Source: Chrysophaeum taylorii (lineage: Eukaryota > Sar > Pelagophyceae > Pelagomonadales > Pelagomonadaceae). From it: a DNA stretch of 51,960 bases. Under the pieces are notes generated by a model. That model was not told the origin of the DNA, made no database searches, and saw nothing but the letters and a program-made list of their open reading frames with translations. Positions 1 through 9,408 of the stretch are shown here, piece by piece; within the stretch, counting starts at the first letter, position 1; each line of letters starts with the position of its first letter. Made by a program: the position numbers and the translations under genes. Location of the stretch: assembly GCA_029834535.1 (NCBI GenBank), contig JAQMWT010000197.1:1-51960 (forward strand), written 5' to 3'.

Positions 1-640
1 ATATTCGGCCAACTGTCATTGACCATGATCATTGAGCTGACGCAAGTCAACTGCAGCACGAAAAGCCTGACGTCCGGCCTCTGCTCCCTTCTTAGGCAGC
101 ATCAGTACAGGAATCCCCACGGAGAGTTCGCCGGTCGACTCCATCGCGACACCACTCAGTGATCTGCTTTCTGAGACACTCGAGCTTTGCTGGCGTCAAC
201 CATAGGCGTCATCTTGATCGGTCGTGGGTTTGCGTCTTTAAATCGTAGAGAGTCCGGTGGCGAGTCCACGGGTCTCATAATCGGATCAAAGAAAGCCCAC
301 GCGTATTGCACGCGGCTCAACATCATCTTCGCATCATCATCCAGATGCGGGTTGTCGGGAATTCCCAGATCTCGAACACTTTTACTCTCTTCCTTCGTCG
401 GAATTACGACTTTCATCGCATCATTGTCCTTGACGTGCTCGGGAGTCTGCGGTAACGGCACCGTCCGCATCGCGCGGCGCATCCTTCCATGGCACATCTT
501 TTCTTCGTATTTGAACCTCACCTCAGGGTGGCTCGCTGATCTTTTCACCTTTGACGCGCACATTCGGCTCGCCTTACTTTCGGCTCCTGTTCAGGTTCAG
601 GATCCGGCGGAACGTCCACTTTGATTGTCGGGGCAGCAGA
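1..640 (-). pseudogene. Gypsy-1 pol: reverse transcriptase N-terminal part (partial)
   Basis: The minus-strand translation of 563-156 contains LPQTPEHVKDNDAMKV, IPDNPHLDDDAKMML and RFKDANPRPIKMTP. These match the start of the RT-bearing frame at 15416-16594 almost residue for residue. The region from about 155 down to 1 continues into the RT fingers, seen as the complement of the codons for the AAVDLRQLND block. RT would copy the element's RNA into DNA in the particle. The frame is broken near 155-200 and the palm with its catalytic Asp pair lies beyond the edge, so this is a fragment. Family assignment is secure by comparison with the second copy; activity is excluded. Confidence 0.8.
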
Positions 641-735
641 GTTTACATGCCGTCCCCGGCGCATCTGTTGGAAGCGGGAAGAGGGACTCTGGCGGTTCCC
701 ATTTAGTGGATCCTGAGATCATCTTTGACACCCAC

Positions 736-1780
736 TTAACGACACGAGCGCGCGTATTTAACAGCGTTCTGTACGTGACGAAAGGTGGTGTCGGAGATTC
801 GCGTCTGCTCAAGGATCGATCTGTCGGGCTCAACGCGGTCGGCGACTTCGCCACTTTGGCGGAAACCCTGGTCACGGAGTTGTGCATCGACTGCTAAAAT
901 CGCAAGAGTGTTCCGAGGGACGACAGACGCTAAATGTTGAATCAAATCTGTCTTACGTGTTAGCCTCAATCATGGTCCACCGGCATCGTGAGCAACTCGG
1001 CCGTCATCTCGAGAGTCAAAGGCTGAGTGTCCGAGCGATGCGGTCCCAAACGAAGAGGAACCCGCGTAACCAGCCGTATCTGTTGCTTCGGACGAGCGAG
1101 CATTATTCAGCTGGAGCAGGTGGCGTTCATGAGCATAACCCCAGCTGCAGCAAATCTGTTGCATGTCTGCATGTCCGGAGCCTTGCAAGTGCGCGGTGAC
1201 TGAAACCAACAACCGCACGCGAGAGCTCATCAGAGTGGGCGCATATCATGAAAATTGACGACGTACACGTAAGGGTGTAAGCGCGCTATATAACAAAACA
1301 ATGACGCCTCCTGTTCAATCAGTCATCATGAAGCCAGCCATTTTGCACAGCTTCATCGTCCGTATTAGTGGCCGTAACCCTGCCACATCTGATGTCAAGT
1401 TGCAGAGTGCTGAATGAACGCGTGGTACGCTATACACATCGACGATGACCATTCCGCTTCAGGCAAAAGCCTTGATCAATCGGAGGGTCGAGTCGCACAT
1501 CCGCCACGTGTGCTGAACCACAGGTATCTTCGGAAACTTCTGATGAACCTTGTTGGCAGCTGTTGAAGAGTCAAAGGACGACTCGAAACGACGTCCCGCA
1601 CAACCTGTTCGCTCGTTGCAGTCCTAAAGTACTTCCTCCGGCGCCGCTAGAGAGCATCACAACCTTGCGATACGATCGGCACCAGTGGACCTTTTCAAAC
1701 CTTCGGCGAATCTCGCCTTCTGTAACTCTCGGCATTTCTTTTCCTCCTCGTCAGTTCGTCGGTCGAAACGTCGTTACCGA
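736..1780 (-). pseudogene. Gypsy-1 pol: C5-cytosine methyltransferase-like domain, decayed
   Basis: Reading down from about 1760, the minus strand encodes VVMLSSGAGGSTLGLQRAN, the counterpart of motif I of C5 DNA methyltransferases and of MLFSGAGGSTLGLQRAN in Gypsy-2. After a frameshift come a motif II/III-like stretch ending FPKIPVVQHT, then RVHSALCNLTSD (motif IV region; the PPC box has become VPR), TMKLCKMAGF, an RVRLLVS block (motif VIII-like) near 1225-1200, and QHLASVVPRNTLAILAVD (motif X-like) near 930-880. At least three frameshifts and several stops are present. The same domain in the same place in two diverged copies shows that it is a family trait rather than a one-off insertion. 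It is not functional here. Confidence 0.65.
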
Positions 1781-1934
1781 GCGATTCTTGACGAGTCCTT
1801 CTTATCGGCAGAAGGAGACGCCTTCTGCACTGAGCTCAAAGCATCGGTTCGGGAGCCGCATCGCCTTGAGTAAGATTTGCGATCGAAACAGTGATGATGT
1901 ACAGCCTTGTTAGATTCGGCTTCACCATCCTTCG

Positions 1935-3010
1935 TTAAATCGTCGACCGTCTCATTCGCTCGTCATCAAAACGAACAATATCGCCCAAAGCAGACTTCAC
2001 CTTGGTAATCACGGTCGGCACATCCTGGGGTAAGGATATCGCCACTCGAGCTGCGAACTTATCATGATCCTCGAGAAGAAACATTCCATCGACTACCCTG
2101 AGTTGCTCGTACCCAGAAGACGTAGCAAAAACTTGCCCGGTTTGGGCTCTGAAAGAGCGAGGCTGCACGTGCGCCCAGGCTCGACCTTCATCATGCGCGC
2201 AGCATAGGTATCACTTCATAGGCATCGCTGTTCGAACTTTGAGAGGCGTAACTGGAGGGACTCCCCTGTCGTCGAAGCTCCCGCTCGTTTCGGCGGTGGA
2301 CGCTGGAGGTCTTCGATCTTGCACAAGCGAGCGTAGACTCGGTTCTCAACTGTGCTCAGGCTCTTTTGCATCGCATGGTGCTGTTGCCCATAAACCTGAA
2401 CTACCGCGGATTGCTCTCGTCATGTTGTTCTGAACGTCAAAATCGGATAATCGACTCGTCGATCCTGCACCTTAACTTCTTGCGCCCATAGCGATTGTGT
2501 GCGGAGAAGAGCAATGCGATTTCGCGGGTAGTCCACTGGCCCCAACACCCGAATATCGCGCGCTCCCAGCAAAAATAGATGATTAGTATCGGCCACAATA
2601 GCAACAACTGGAACGGCCACGTCGTCCGCAAGCGCAATCTGCAATGCGACCCATTTGTGCATAGTCGTTTTGTTCAATCCTGACTAATACAAAGTGCGCT
2701 CGACTGGAAGATCGCCCCGGACAAGGATGGTGCTATCCTTTCCAGTTTTTCAACCATCCCACGACAAATATAAGAGACATCAGCCATTCCATCCACGCCT
2801 AAAGTCGTTGCCAACTTCGGCCCGTCTCGTCGTCTGTAAATATGACCAACTATAAACGCAAGTGTACCAGGGTCCAAACAACCGATGGTGATGAGGTCTT
2901 GCTCGATCTTTTCCCCATCGCTCGGCGAAAGTGCAGTGTGATGACATCGTATCCCGGGTTCGCATTTCCCGGCATCTGCATCGTCACCGCTGCCATATCT
3001 GGCGTTCCAC
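1935..3010 (-). pseudogene. Gypsy-1 pol: aspartic protease and following beta-domain, decayed
   Basis: Frames at 2877-2674 and 2677-2420 give GVDGMADVSYICRGMVEKL followed by a stretch with ARDIRVLG. This is the same retropepsin-like segment as in Gypsy-2: the catalytic Asp lies in D-G-M-A rather than D-T/S-G-A, and an ILG-like strand follows near the end. Frame 2168-1935 gives TGQVFATSSGYEQLRVVDGM and DVPTVITKVKSALGDIVRFDDE. This corresponds to the beta-rich domain that lies between protease and RT in many gypsy polyproteins. The frames are mutually shifted, so this is a remnant. Assignments rest on alignment to the other two copies in the window. Confidence 0.65.
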
Positions 3011-5650
3011 TCGCCTCTAAACTATATTGGCGCTCGCCGCTTCGGGTGCTTCCTCACTCCCCAGTTTCGCTGACAACAAATTCTGACACTTCTCAATCGG
3101 AGGCACATGTACTTCCTCCTTTATCTCTTCTGACCATTGTCGTTTCTCGTCCATCAAATCGGACATTCCCGTCAACTTCTCCTCCATCGGCGCCGCTGTG
3201 GTCTGCTCTGCTGCGACCAAACCGTCGGCTAAACACATCGGCTAAAAACGGTCTCGGGGGCCTGTAGTAAGAGAAGACGTCGTCCCCGACGTCAACTCAA
3301 AAGGGCTAACGTCATCATCGTGAACTGCCCTGCAAGACATGCACATTGACGAATGGGGGGACACTGGAACCTGCGGCTCGTCGGTCTCCGAATCTGAGTC
3401 TTCCCAGTAGTGCGGAGAATCCGAGCATTTGATTGCTTCATCACGATAGAAGGCCACCGAACGATCCGAGCGTTGGTGGTATTTTGCTCCTGTTACAAGC
3501 GATGGCTGCTCGTCACGGCGGCATCGGCAACATCATCGGAGACTCGGGCGGGGCGCGCCGTCGGGTAAAAGACAACTCCCGACGATGGCGGCGCGTCGCA
3601 TAAAGATTGGAACGCGAAAGTTGCGCTCGAATGTCCCAACTATCCTGATATCGGCCTCCGTCATATTCGTCATCGCGCTGTCGATGACGTCTGCGCCGGC
3701 GCGAATTACGACGAGCTCCGGCTATGGCGGCGACGGCGGGACTCGGGCTGGTTTGAGGAGTATTGGCCTTTTGGTCCGGGCTCTTACTTCGATGTCGGCG
3801 CGACGATCGTCTAGGAAGGCGATCGTCCGTCTCGCTGTCGTGAGAGACGACTTGCTATCCTTGATGCCTCTGACCTCGCTCACCATGGTCGCCATTGTGG
3901 TTCCAAGCTCGGTGAGGGCCGTTTGAATTTCATTAGAAGCGCCCGATCCGCGCGTGGCGTTCGCCGAGAGATGCATCATCACTTCCCCAATCGGAACGCG
4001 ATATGGGTTGCTTCTTCTGCTTTCGAATGCGCTTCCACATCGCACAGTAATAACGGTCCGGATCGCGGTTGCAAACCACGCGATTTCCGTGTTCATCTTC
4101 ATCATGGATGGTCCAGAAGAATCCACAGTCCTTGCACGTCTTCTTGCACCACCAAGAAGGATCTCGTAAGATCAGCGGATCCGTATTCCCAGACGGCCTA
4201 TCCGCATCTTGCTTGCTTGTTGATCGGAGGCCAAAGCTCGACCTCCCCGCCCTCGCGGCAGTTTATTCGATTTCGGATTAGGAGGCCTTGGTCCTTCTCC
4301 TCCTCCATCAACTTCGCGTCGTTCTCGAGCCGCGTAATAAGCGCCACCATCGACTTGAAAGTCAAGTAACTATCAGGATGTCCGCTCCTCATAGTCCGCA
4401 CACGGGTCCTGAACCTTGATGTCAACCCACCGATGCTGGTCGAGGATATCGACATCATCCATCGTGCGGCTGGACACGGAACAAAGCCAAGCCATCAGAT
4501 TGGAATCTGGTACGTCTGGACGCTCCCCACCTTCGGAACTGAAGCCTGGGTGACCTTCCGCTTGCTTCGAGCAGCGCCCTGCTGCGTGCTCGGAGGTCGG
4601 CAAGTCGATCTAAAAATCCAGTTTTATCGCAACCGTCTTATTAAGACGACGGATGCGACGAACCGAGGCTCCATGCTCTTCATCGCCAGCATCCACTTCG
4701 CAAACGACGGAATGCTCATCGCCCTCGTATTTCCAAGTGTTCCTCGAAAATTGGTGCAACGGTGTCCGTAGATGCACCGGTAATAAGTAACGGTTTTCGA
4801 CCGAGTAATGGTCATCCGCTAAAGTATGCATCACCGCTGCCGAATCCAAATTGAATTGCCGTTGATCTCGGCCGTCGATGACGAGTATGAAGTTGTCAGG
4901 CTTCAAACTGGAAGTGGGGCGACGGGATCGGCTCAAGTTGGCCTTTTCGAAGGCGTCCGCAACCGTCTGCGTTATTCCCCGCATAATCCCCGTTAAATTT
5001 TCGTACCTTCATCCTCAGCTTCCGCCCTACCCTCAGTCTCCGTATCGACTCAGGGCGGAGGTTCATTCTCCGTTTCAGTGTTCCTTTCCGGTTCAGGCTG
5101 CCTCACGGGCGTTTCCGGTTCGGGTCGGCTCACGGGTCGTTCGCGGCTACTCTGACGACGCGTACGTTCGGCTAACACTCAGGGGCGGCGAAGACCGGAT
5201 GATTCTCACGCCTGCGTCTGTATCCGCGGTATCAAAATGTCGATGATGAGGAATCTCGACAACGTCCGATCCGATCACTGAAGTAATGCACGTTGATCCC
5301 AACAACGCTATCTGCCGCTGTAAAACAGCACTCACGGAATTCCAATCCGCTGGCAATCCAAAATGCCCGTGGGCGCGATCCCACTCGCAACAGCTTCCGC
5401 CGTTGAGCTCGACCAAAATCAATTTGAGGGAGCAATGGCGATTTCCAACTCGCGCGCGTGTTCGTCGTCTCTCGAAACGCACGAACACAAAAAAGTCCGC
5501 GTATATTCTCAACGCGAACCGGTCCACTGGAACTCCGCGTGCTTGATCAGGGCGCACCGCAAATCCGGACCACGCAATACATACCGTACGGCGCAGCACT
5601 CGTTCGTCGGCGACCGAAGTAGTCGCACGATCTCGTGTACTCCACCACGT
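3011..5650 (-). pseudogene. Gypsy-1 gag, decayed
   Basis: The minus strand carries the gag order of this family. First is an N-terminal basic region around 5600-5150. Next, at 4984-4610, comes a capsid-like block with FILVIDGRDQRQFNLDSAAV and HTLADDHYSVENRYLL. A second capsid block at 4458-4198 holds RFRTRVRTMRSGHPDSYLTF. The Cys/His cluster around 4150-4060 reads CKKTCKDCGFFWTIHDEDEH then GNRVVCNRDPD. An acidic tail at 3457-3242 contains YWEDSDSETDEPQVPVS. Each block has a counterpart in Gypsy-2 (10665-13529) and Gypsy-3 (48610-50620). Gag would package the RNA. Multiple shifts split it into short frames. No CCHC zinc knuckle of the usual type is seen. Confidence 0.7.
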
Positions 5651-5791
5651 ATGGCGGCACAGAAAAACCACTCCCGACCCCCTAGTGACAAAGGGGGCAC
5701 TCACCGACTCGTCCTAGACCTCACTGAACGAGGAAAACACGGACTCGGGGTCGGATATGCTCGCCACACACCTTGCTCACGCTCACCAAGC
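5651..5791 (-). repeat. Gypsy-1 5' LTR, inner part
   Basis: The reverse complement matches the inner part of the Gypsy-3 LTR (24740-24880), including GAGGCTTGGTGAGCGTGAG, CAGTGAGGTCTAG and the end CTGTGCCGCCAT. A primer-binding-site candidate (complement of 5641-5647) follows at lower coordinates. The LTR is cut at 5791/5792 by the hAT insertion and resumes at 8693. Confidence 0.8.
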
Positions 5792-5910
5792 CTCTCAACT
5801 ATCGAACAGCGCTATATTATATTGCCAAAATATAATATCGTTTTTTTTCCGTTTTATATTGATATTATATAGAAGCCATTTTTGAATAAAAAACGCCTAT
5901 ACAAAATTAG

Positions 5911-6289
5911 TAACCCTGCGAGCGCTAACCGTTGGTTGCGATGGAGGACGGCGCCTAACACGCTTGCTCCCTGCGGCGGCCCCGGCCGTCCCGGAGTGAG
6001 ACGGTGCCTGCTCGCCTCCCGGGCTGGCCGGTTAGCACCCGGAAAGTCCGCGCTGGGATGGGGTTCGCTCGGTTGGGCAGAACGCGACGGACAGGTCGAT
6101 TGTTCGTGGACCAACACGTTTGCGGCCTGCGACGCTCTTGCACGACTTCGCACAAGACCGCGCGCAGTGGCGGTCCGTCATCAACGATCCTCGCCCGCCT
6201 CTGCCCCAACTGCGTGATTTTCCTCTATCCGGATCGGTTCCTGCCTGTCCGGCCTGGTCCCATGCTCGCAGGCCTGAAGTAGTAGCTGG
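5911..6289 (+). mobile_element. SINE-like retroposon copy 1
   Basis: The copy is flanked by a 12-bp target duplication, ATACAAAATTAG at 5899-5910 and 6290-6301. It begins TAACCCTGCGAGCGC and shares GGTTGCGATGGAGGACGG, GCCTCCCGGG and CCCATGCTCG with the copies at 38493-38851 and 42319-42609. The 3' end is GAAGTAGTAGCTGG, in place of the GTTA repeats of the other copies. Variable-length target duplications and a simple 3' tail suggest LINE-driven retroposition. I cannot recognise a tRNA or 5S head, so the source RNA is unknown, and it could instead be the 3' end of a LINE. Confidence 0.75.
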
Positions 6290-6301
6290 ATACAAAATTA
6301 G

Positions 6302-6479
6302 ACAAACCAACACCAACAGCCGAACTTGCATCCGGCCAGGTCGTCGAGCCGTGCGGCGACATGGAGCGCGTCATCGATACTGCGGTTGGTCTCGTAGTCG
6401 GAGCGCCCGGCCTCGAGAGGGGCTCGTCCTCGTCGTGGCAGTTGCTCGCGCGTCTGCGCGAGTCGCCGCGCCCTGCGCT
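6302..6479. other. hAT interior next to the SINE-like copy, no feature seen
   Basis: GC-rich hAT interior between the SINE-like insertion and the readable transposase C-terminus. The minus-strand frame stays partly open, but I see no conserved motif. Confidence 0.4.
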
Positions 6480-7440
6480 CTTGTTGATGGCGCGGGGACG
6501 GCGAAGCGATGCCGCGATGTGCAGGCGAGCGGTTGCGCGTCTTGGTGTGGATGAGCTGTGGGTCTTGCAGACTCGCTCGACGTCGGCAGACTGGACAGCC
6601 ATCCGTCGATGGCATGATGGGCGGATATTTGGGAAATTGCTTGATGCCGGTGAGTCGCCAGTCGTCGGCGACGGACATCATCCGCGACTGCTTGAAGATC
6701 TCGCGCTCGGTGGGCGCCTTGAGTCGCATGTCGGCGGGCGGTTTGATGAGGGACTGCTTGCGTTCGATGAGCGCGCCCCACTGGCCCCGGCGGAGAGCGA
6801 TCTCCTTGAGCTCGGTGAAGGCCACCTCGCGATCAGTAGAGTTTGGGTAGAACCGCTCGATTATCTTGATGCTGTGGTCTTCCCAGTCTGTCACGTTAAA
6901 AAGCTCATCATACGTCGGCGTTGTGAACGGGTCTACCAGCCAGGCGAAGATATGCAGCGAGTCCAGGAGACCAACCTGCCGCGATGGAGAACGGGAGAGC
7001 GCATCCGACAACGAACTTGGTGATCGTCGCGGTGATGCGCTGTGCACGCGCGTCGCCACAACGGTCAAAGCAGCCAGTGACCCGGGCCTGCTTACTCTTA
7101 CTGCTCGCGGCTGGCTCGGACTCGGCTGTTCGCTTAGAGGGGATCGATTCAGACATGGCGCACGTCACCAGTTCCGTGGCCCTGTTCTCCATAGTGCTCA
7201 AAAAGGCCCGCGTCCTCGTCGTATTGGTGGACTTGGCGACGGCGATTTTGACCTCATCAGTAGTAAACTTGCACCCAACAATATGATCCGCCCAGTACGA
7301 CGCCGTCCATGTCTGCGTCTCCTTCGAATAGGTGCAGCCATGCGCCGCACAAGAATACGTCGTTTGATTCTCGGAATTAGTAGGTCCCTTGACGACGTAG
7401 TCCGCGACGATGCTCTTTTTGCGACCAACCTTCGTCGACG
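6480..7440 (-). pseudogene. hAT transposase remnant (BED finger, N block and C-terminal block)
   Basis: From 7440 down, the minus strand reads SIVADYVV, then a BED-like zinc finger, YSCAAHGCTY ... WADHIVGCKF (C-x4-C ... H-x3-C), near 7345-7260. A shifted frame then gives RITATITKFVVGCALPFSI and SLHIFAWLVDPFTTPTYDEL, the conserved block before the hAT catalytic core. Next come IIERFYPNSTDREVAFTELK and ALRRGQWGALIERK. Last is PQLIHTKTRNR near 6553-6525, which resembles the hAT dimerisation-region signature ending in RNR. Most of the RNase H-like catalytic core is missing, so this is an internal-deletion derivative. The start is lost, since a stop precedes the BED region with no ATG. It would have cut and pasted the element; it cannot do so now. 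Confidence 0.6.
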
Positions 7441-7524
7441 CAGCCGCCTCTCAAAAGTACTGGACAACCAAGTACTGACGCTCTGAGAGGGTTTTCAAAG
7501 CGAAAATTGAAAAAATACAAGTGC

Positions 7525-7862
7525 AGGCCAGTGAGTTCACCTGGTCCCAATCTCTAACCCCAGTAAGTTCACCTGTTCCCAATAAGTTCACCTGGCCAGC
7601 AAGTTCACCTAGTCAAAATCTCTAACCCTAGTAAGTTCGGCGTAAACCCACTCGTGCTCACACCCACTCGGTCGAGCTCGTCGCTATCGCCTCCGCCAAT
7701 CTAAGCTGCTTTGATCCGCACACGGCGCTAACCTTTGAGTTTACTCTAAAACCCCCAGTAAGCGCACCTGGTCCCAGTAAGTTCACCTGGTCACTCAGTT
7801 CACCTAGTCCCAATGTCTAGACCCAGTAAGTTCACCTGGTCCCAGTAAGTTCACCTACAGTG
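7525..7862 (+). repeat. Cluster of about ten AGTAAGTTCACCTGGTCCC repeats
   Basis: Roughly ten imperfect copies of (C)AGTAAGTTCACCT(G/A)GTCCCA occur here in one direction, at about 7530, 7561, 7581, 7600, 7628, 7756, 7775, 7797, 7824 and 7844. An unrelated stretch (about 7645-7745) lies between two groups. Spacing is irregular, so this is a motif cluster rather than a strict tandem array. The position between the transposase remnant and the element end is where hAT subterminal repeats bind transposase. It also adjoins the Helitron fragment and could belong to that. Confidence 0.7.
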
Positions 7863-7929
7863 CGCGTGTAGACGCCGGGAGGGGGCTTATCGGTATTGCG
7901 CCGCACGTGTGGGGTAGGGTGGAGTCGTC

Positions 7930-8460
7930 GACTCAGAAGAGCATATCCTCGGGGTTGCCGATCGACAGAGAGCCACGTAGAGCTGGACGTGACAGAAGAC
8001 GGGCTTGGGCAAGAGGACGCCGACCTCGCAGGGCGTCTGGCCCTGGCTCTTGTTGCTCGTTTGGCGTCGGCGGGCCTTAAGGGATACAGGTTGGAGTAGC
8101 CTCGGTGACACGACACGATCGATCATGTATCTGGTGCCGTTGCAGTGGACGTGCGACGGGTCGAGGTTGCGAAGACCTTAAGCTCGCGATCAAAGTCAGC
8201 ATGTCAGCATGCCGTTGGTTGTCAGGGAGTCGAAAACTCGACTGTAAAGAGCGAGGCGTCGTCTTCCGACCCAACCTAGTCGGCCGAAAAGAACTCCGAC
8301 GCCTCGTCTCCGGGAAAAAAAGGCCGCGGTCATGCGCGCGTTGTCGGCATCGACAACATCGTTTCGACGTGGCGTGAGAATGGCGCGCTGAAAGAGCCGC
8401 CGCGGGTCGTGGAAACAGTCTGCGAGGTCGCCGTAGACGGCTTGGAGGATCAATGTCTGG
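7930..8460 (-). pseudogene. Helitron/PIF1-type helicase, C-terminal fragment
   Basis: The minus strand from 8453 reads LILQAVYGDLADCFHDPRRL then FQRAILTPRRNDVVDADNAR. A shifted frame gives PGDEASEFFSAD and ASLFTVEF. Then come RNLDPSHVHCNGTRYMIDRV, TSNKSQGQTPCEVGVLLPKP and VFCHVQLYVALCR. This is the order of the last helicase motifs in Helitron Rep-helicases: AIL-P-N, the SAD-S region, LLRNLD-CNGTR, NKSQGQT and GQLYVALSR. The Walker A part and the Rep domain are absent, and at least three frameshifts are present. A Helitron fragment therefore sits inside the hAT element, or was captured by it. I cannot define its termini (TC start, CTRR end with hairpin). Confidence 0.75.
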
Positions 8461-8692
8461 CTCGCGCGCCTACCTGATCCTTACCCTAAATCGGGGGACA
8501 ACCACCCACATCCTTCATGCTCCCCACATACACCCCCCTCTTAGCAGTCGACATTTAAAGACAAACAGACAAACATCTGTCGATTAGTAGTTAGGACAAA
8601 CGACGATATAATGTTTAAATAATACCGGTATAAAACGAAATTATATTTTGGCCCGTTATAAAAAACGTTTTAAGTTGTTCAATACTCTCAAC

Positions 8693-8866
8693 AAGATGGA
8701 GAGATGGTATATGATAGCAAGAATGCTACAATAATACTACAAGAAAGCTTCTCACTAGAGAGAGGTATGATGTCACTAGGAAGGTGGCAAAAAGGCGTCG
8801 CGTTGGACGGGTATCAAGCCTCGAGAAAGGGAGGGTAAGCCTTAGCGGTCAGGACTTGCCGCCACA
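8693..8866 (-). repeat. Gypsy-1 5' LTR, outer part
   Basis: The reverse complement starts TGTGGCGGCAAGTCCTGACC and runs through GCTAAGGCTTACC, GATACCCGT and GTGACATCATACCTCTC, matching the first part of the Gypsy-3 LTR (24580-24740). It is continuous with 5791-5651 once the hAT element is removed. Confidence 0.8.
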
Positions 8867-9051
8867 GACAGAAAATTTGATGCCATCTGGGCGGAGTCCT
8901 TGTCGCCGTGGTAGAAGTGCTTTTCCTCTGTGCGTCCTGTCTCCTTCGACGCAGGGACAGCACTTTACAGTATCAGGCGACGGGCTTCTCGAGCGTGTAC
9001 GTAGTGCGCTAGCGATATAGAGACGGGGGGGGGGGGTGTCATGGCGAGAAT
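8867..9051 (-). repeat. Element C 3' LTR, first part
   Basis: It matches the 5' LTR at 21576-21790 from GACAGAAAA through GTCCTGTCTCCTTCGACGC and CGATATAGAGA, then a G run, to TCATGGCGAGAAT. The first four bases (TAGA) are lost where Gypsy-1 abuts. Gypsy-2 inserted after AGAAT; the LTR finishes at 19535-19551. Confidence 0.8.
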
Positions 9052-9131
9052 TGTGGCGGCAACTCCCGCCTCCTAAGGCTTACCCCTCTTCTAGCCCCCC
9101 CCCCCTTATCAGGGGCGCCCTACTCCGTCAT

Positions 9132-9161
9132 GATGATGTCAGTTTTCTTTATGACATCATC
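9132..9161. promoter_or_regulatory. 10-bp inverted repeat in the Gypsy-2 LTR
   Basis: GATGATGTCA (9132-9141) and TGACATCATC (9152-9161) are perfect reverse complements separated by 10 bp. Each half resembles a bZIP site (TGACATCA). The 3' LTR keeps the right arm intact but has GATGATGCCA on the left. It could be an enhancer for LTR transcription or an RNA hairpin; this is inference only. Confidence 0.4.
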
Positions 9162-9200
9162 TTCCCTTTCCGTGACATGTGCCACCCTGGTTTCTGTGTT

Positions 9201-9224
9201 TGGATAATATCTTAATCATAAAGC
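9201..9224 (+). promoter_or_regulatory. TATA-like stretch in the Gypsy-2 5' LTR
   Basis: GGATAATATCTTAATCATAA is the only AT-rich stretch of the LTR and is kept in the 3' LTR. Gypsy-3 has ATCATAAATCG at the matching place. It is a plausible core promoter for the genomic RNA, not proven. Confidence 0.3.
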
Positions 9225-9388
9225 AACAGCCGATCCTCAAGTTGTGAGGACCAGGCACGGAAGTTGTTTGTGGTTGTGTGGCGAGAGAACGGCCATCCTC
9301 GTCCAGTGACTCCATCAAGGGCACGGACGCGAGCGGCGAGCCAGGATTCGAGGGCACGCCAGGTAGTCCTAAATTCTCCTTGCGCCAT

Positions 9389-9408
9389 TGGTGATGGAGG
9401 ATATGAGA
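9389..9408 (+). other. Primer-binding-site candidate of Gypsy-2
   Basis: TGGTGATGGAGGATATGAGA follows the 5' LTR directly and starts with TGG, as expected for pairing with a tRNA 3' CCA. Gypsy-3 has TGGTGGAGGCTACGAGA and Gypsy-1 TGGTGGAGTACACGAGA in the same place. I cannot name the tRNA. Confidence 0.4.

Larger units (their letters stand above)
5800..8684 (-). mobile_element. hAT-like DNA transposon, internally deleted, with nested insertions
   Basis: The element is flanked by a perfect 8-bp direct repeat, CTCTCAAC at 5792-5799 and 8685-8692. That length is typical of hAT elements. Removing the element and one repeat restores the gypsy LTR. Ends are inverted repeats: TATCGAACAGC on the left, TATTGAACAAC on the right (as complement), followed on both sides by GCCAAAATATAAT and a T-rich stretch. 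Both termini are AT-rich (5810-5900 and 8560-8680), unlike the interior. The minus strand holds a hAT transposase remnant (6480-7440). A SINE-like copy (5911-6289), a Helitron helicase piece (7930-8460) and short repeats (7525-7860) lie inside. It is non-autonomous. Confidence 0.8.
1..8866 (-). mobile_element. Gypsy-1: decayed Ty3/gypsy element, 5' part, interrupted by hAT
   Basis: A minus-strand LTR retrotransposon that continues past the left edge. Read from high to low coordinates it has a split 5' LTR (8866-8693 and 5791-5651), gag, protease, beta-domain, a methyltransferase-like domain and the start of reverse transcriptase. Each block matches the better preserved plus-strand copy at 9052-19529 in the same order. 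The outer LTR edge starts TGTGGCGGC (as its complement ending at 8866), the same as the other two gypsy copies. It abuts the terminus of element C at 8867, so it probably inserted there. GACAG at 8867-8871 is a candidate target duplication whose partner lies outside the window. Many frameshifts and stops make it non-functional. Confidence 0.85.
9052..9387 (+). repeat. Gypsy-2 5' LTR
   Basis: Starts TGTGGCGGCAACTCCCGCC and ends TTGCGCCA, just before a primer-binding-site candidate. It matches 19202-19529 throughout with scattered substitutions. It contains a C run, an inverted repeat around 9132-9161 and a TATA-like stretch near 9201-9224. Confidence 0.88.

Noticed and set aside
6361..7486. 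Plus-strand frames of about 200 codons over the hAT region as host genes.
   Set aside because: The minus strand carries the hAT motifs (BED finger, PFS block, HTKTRNR); the plus-strand frames are shadows in GC-rich DNA.
7525..7862. CRISPR-like array of short repeats.
   Set aside because: Repeats are imperfect, irregularly spaced and inside a eukaryotic DNA transposon; there are no cas genes.
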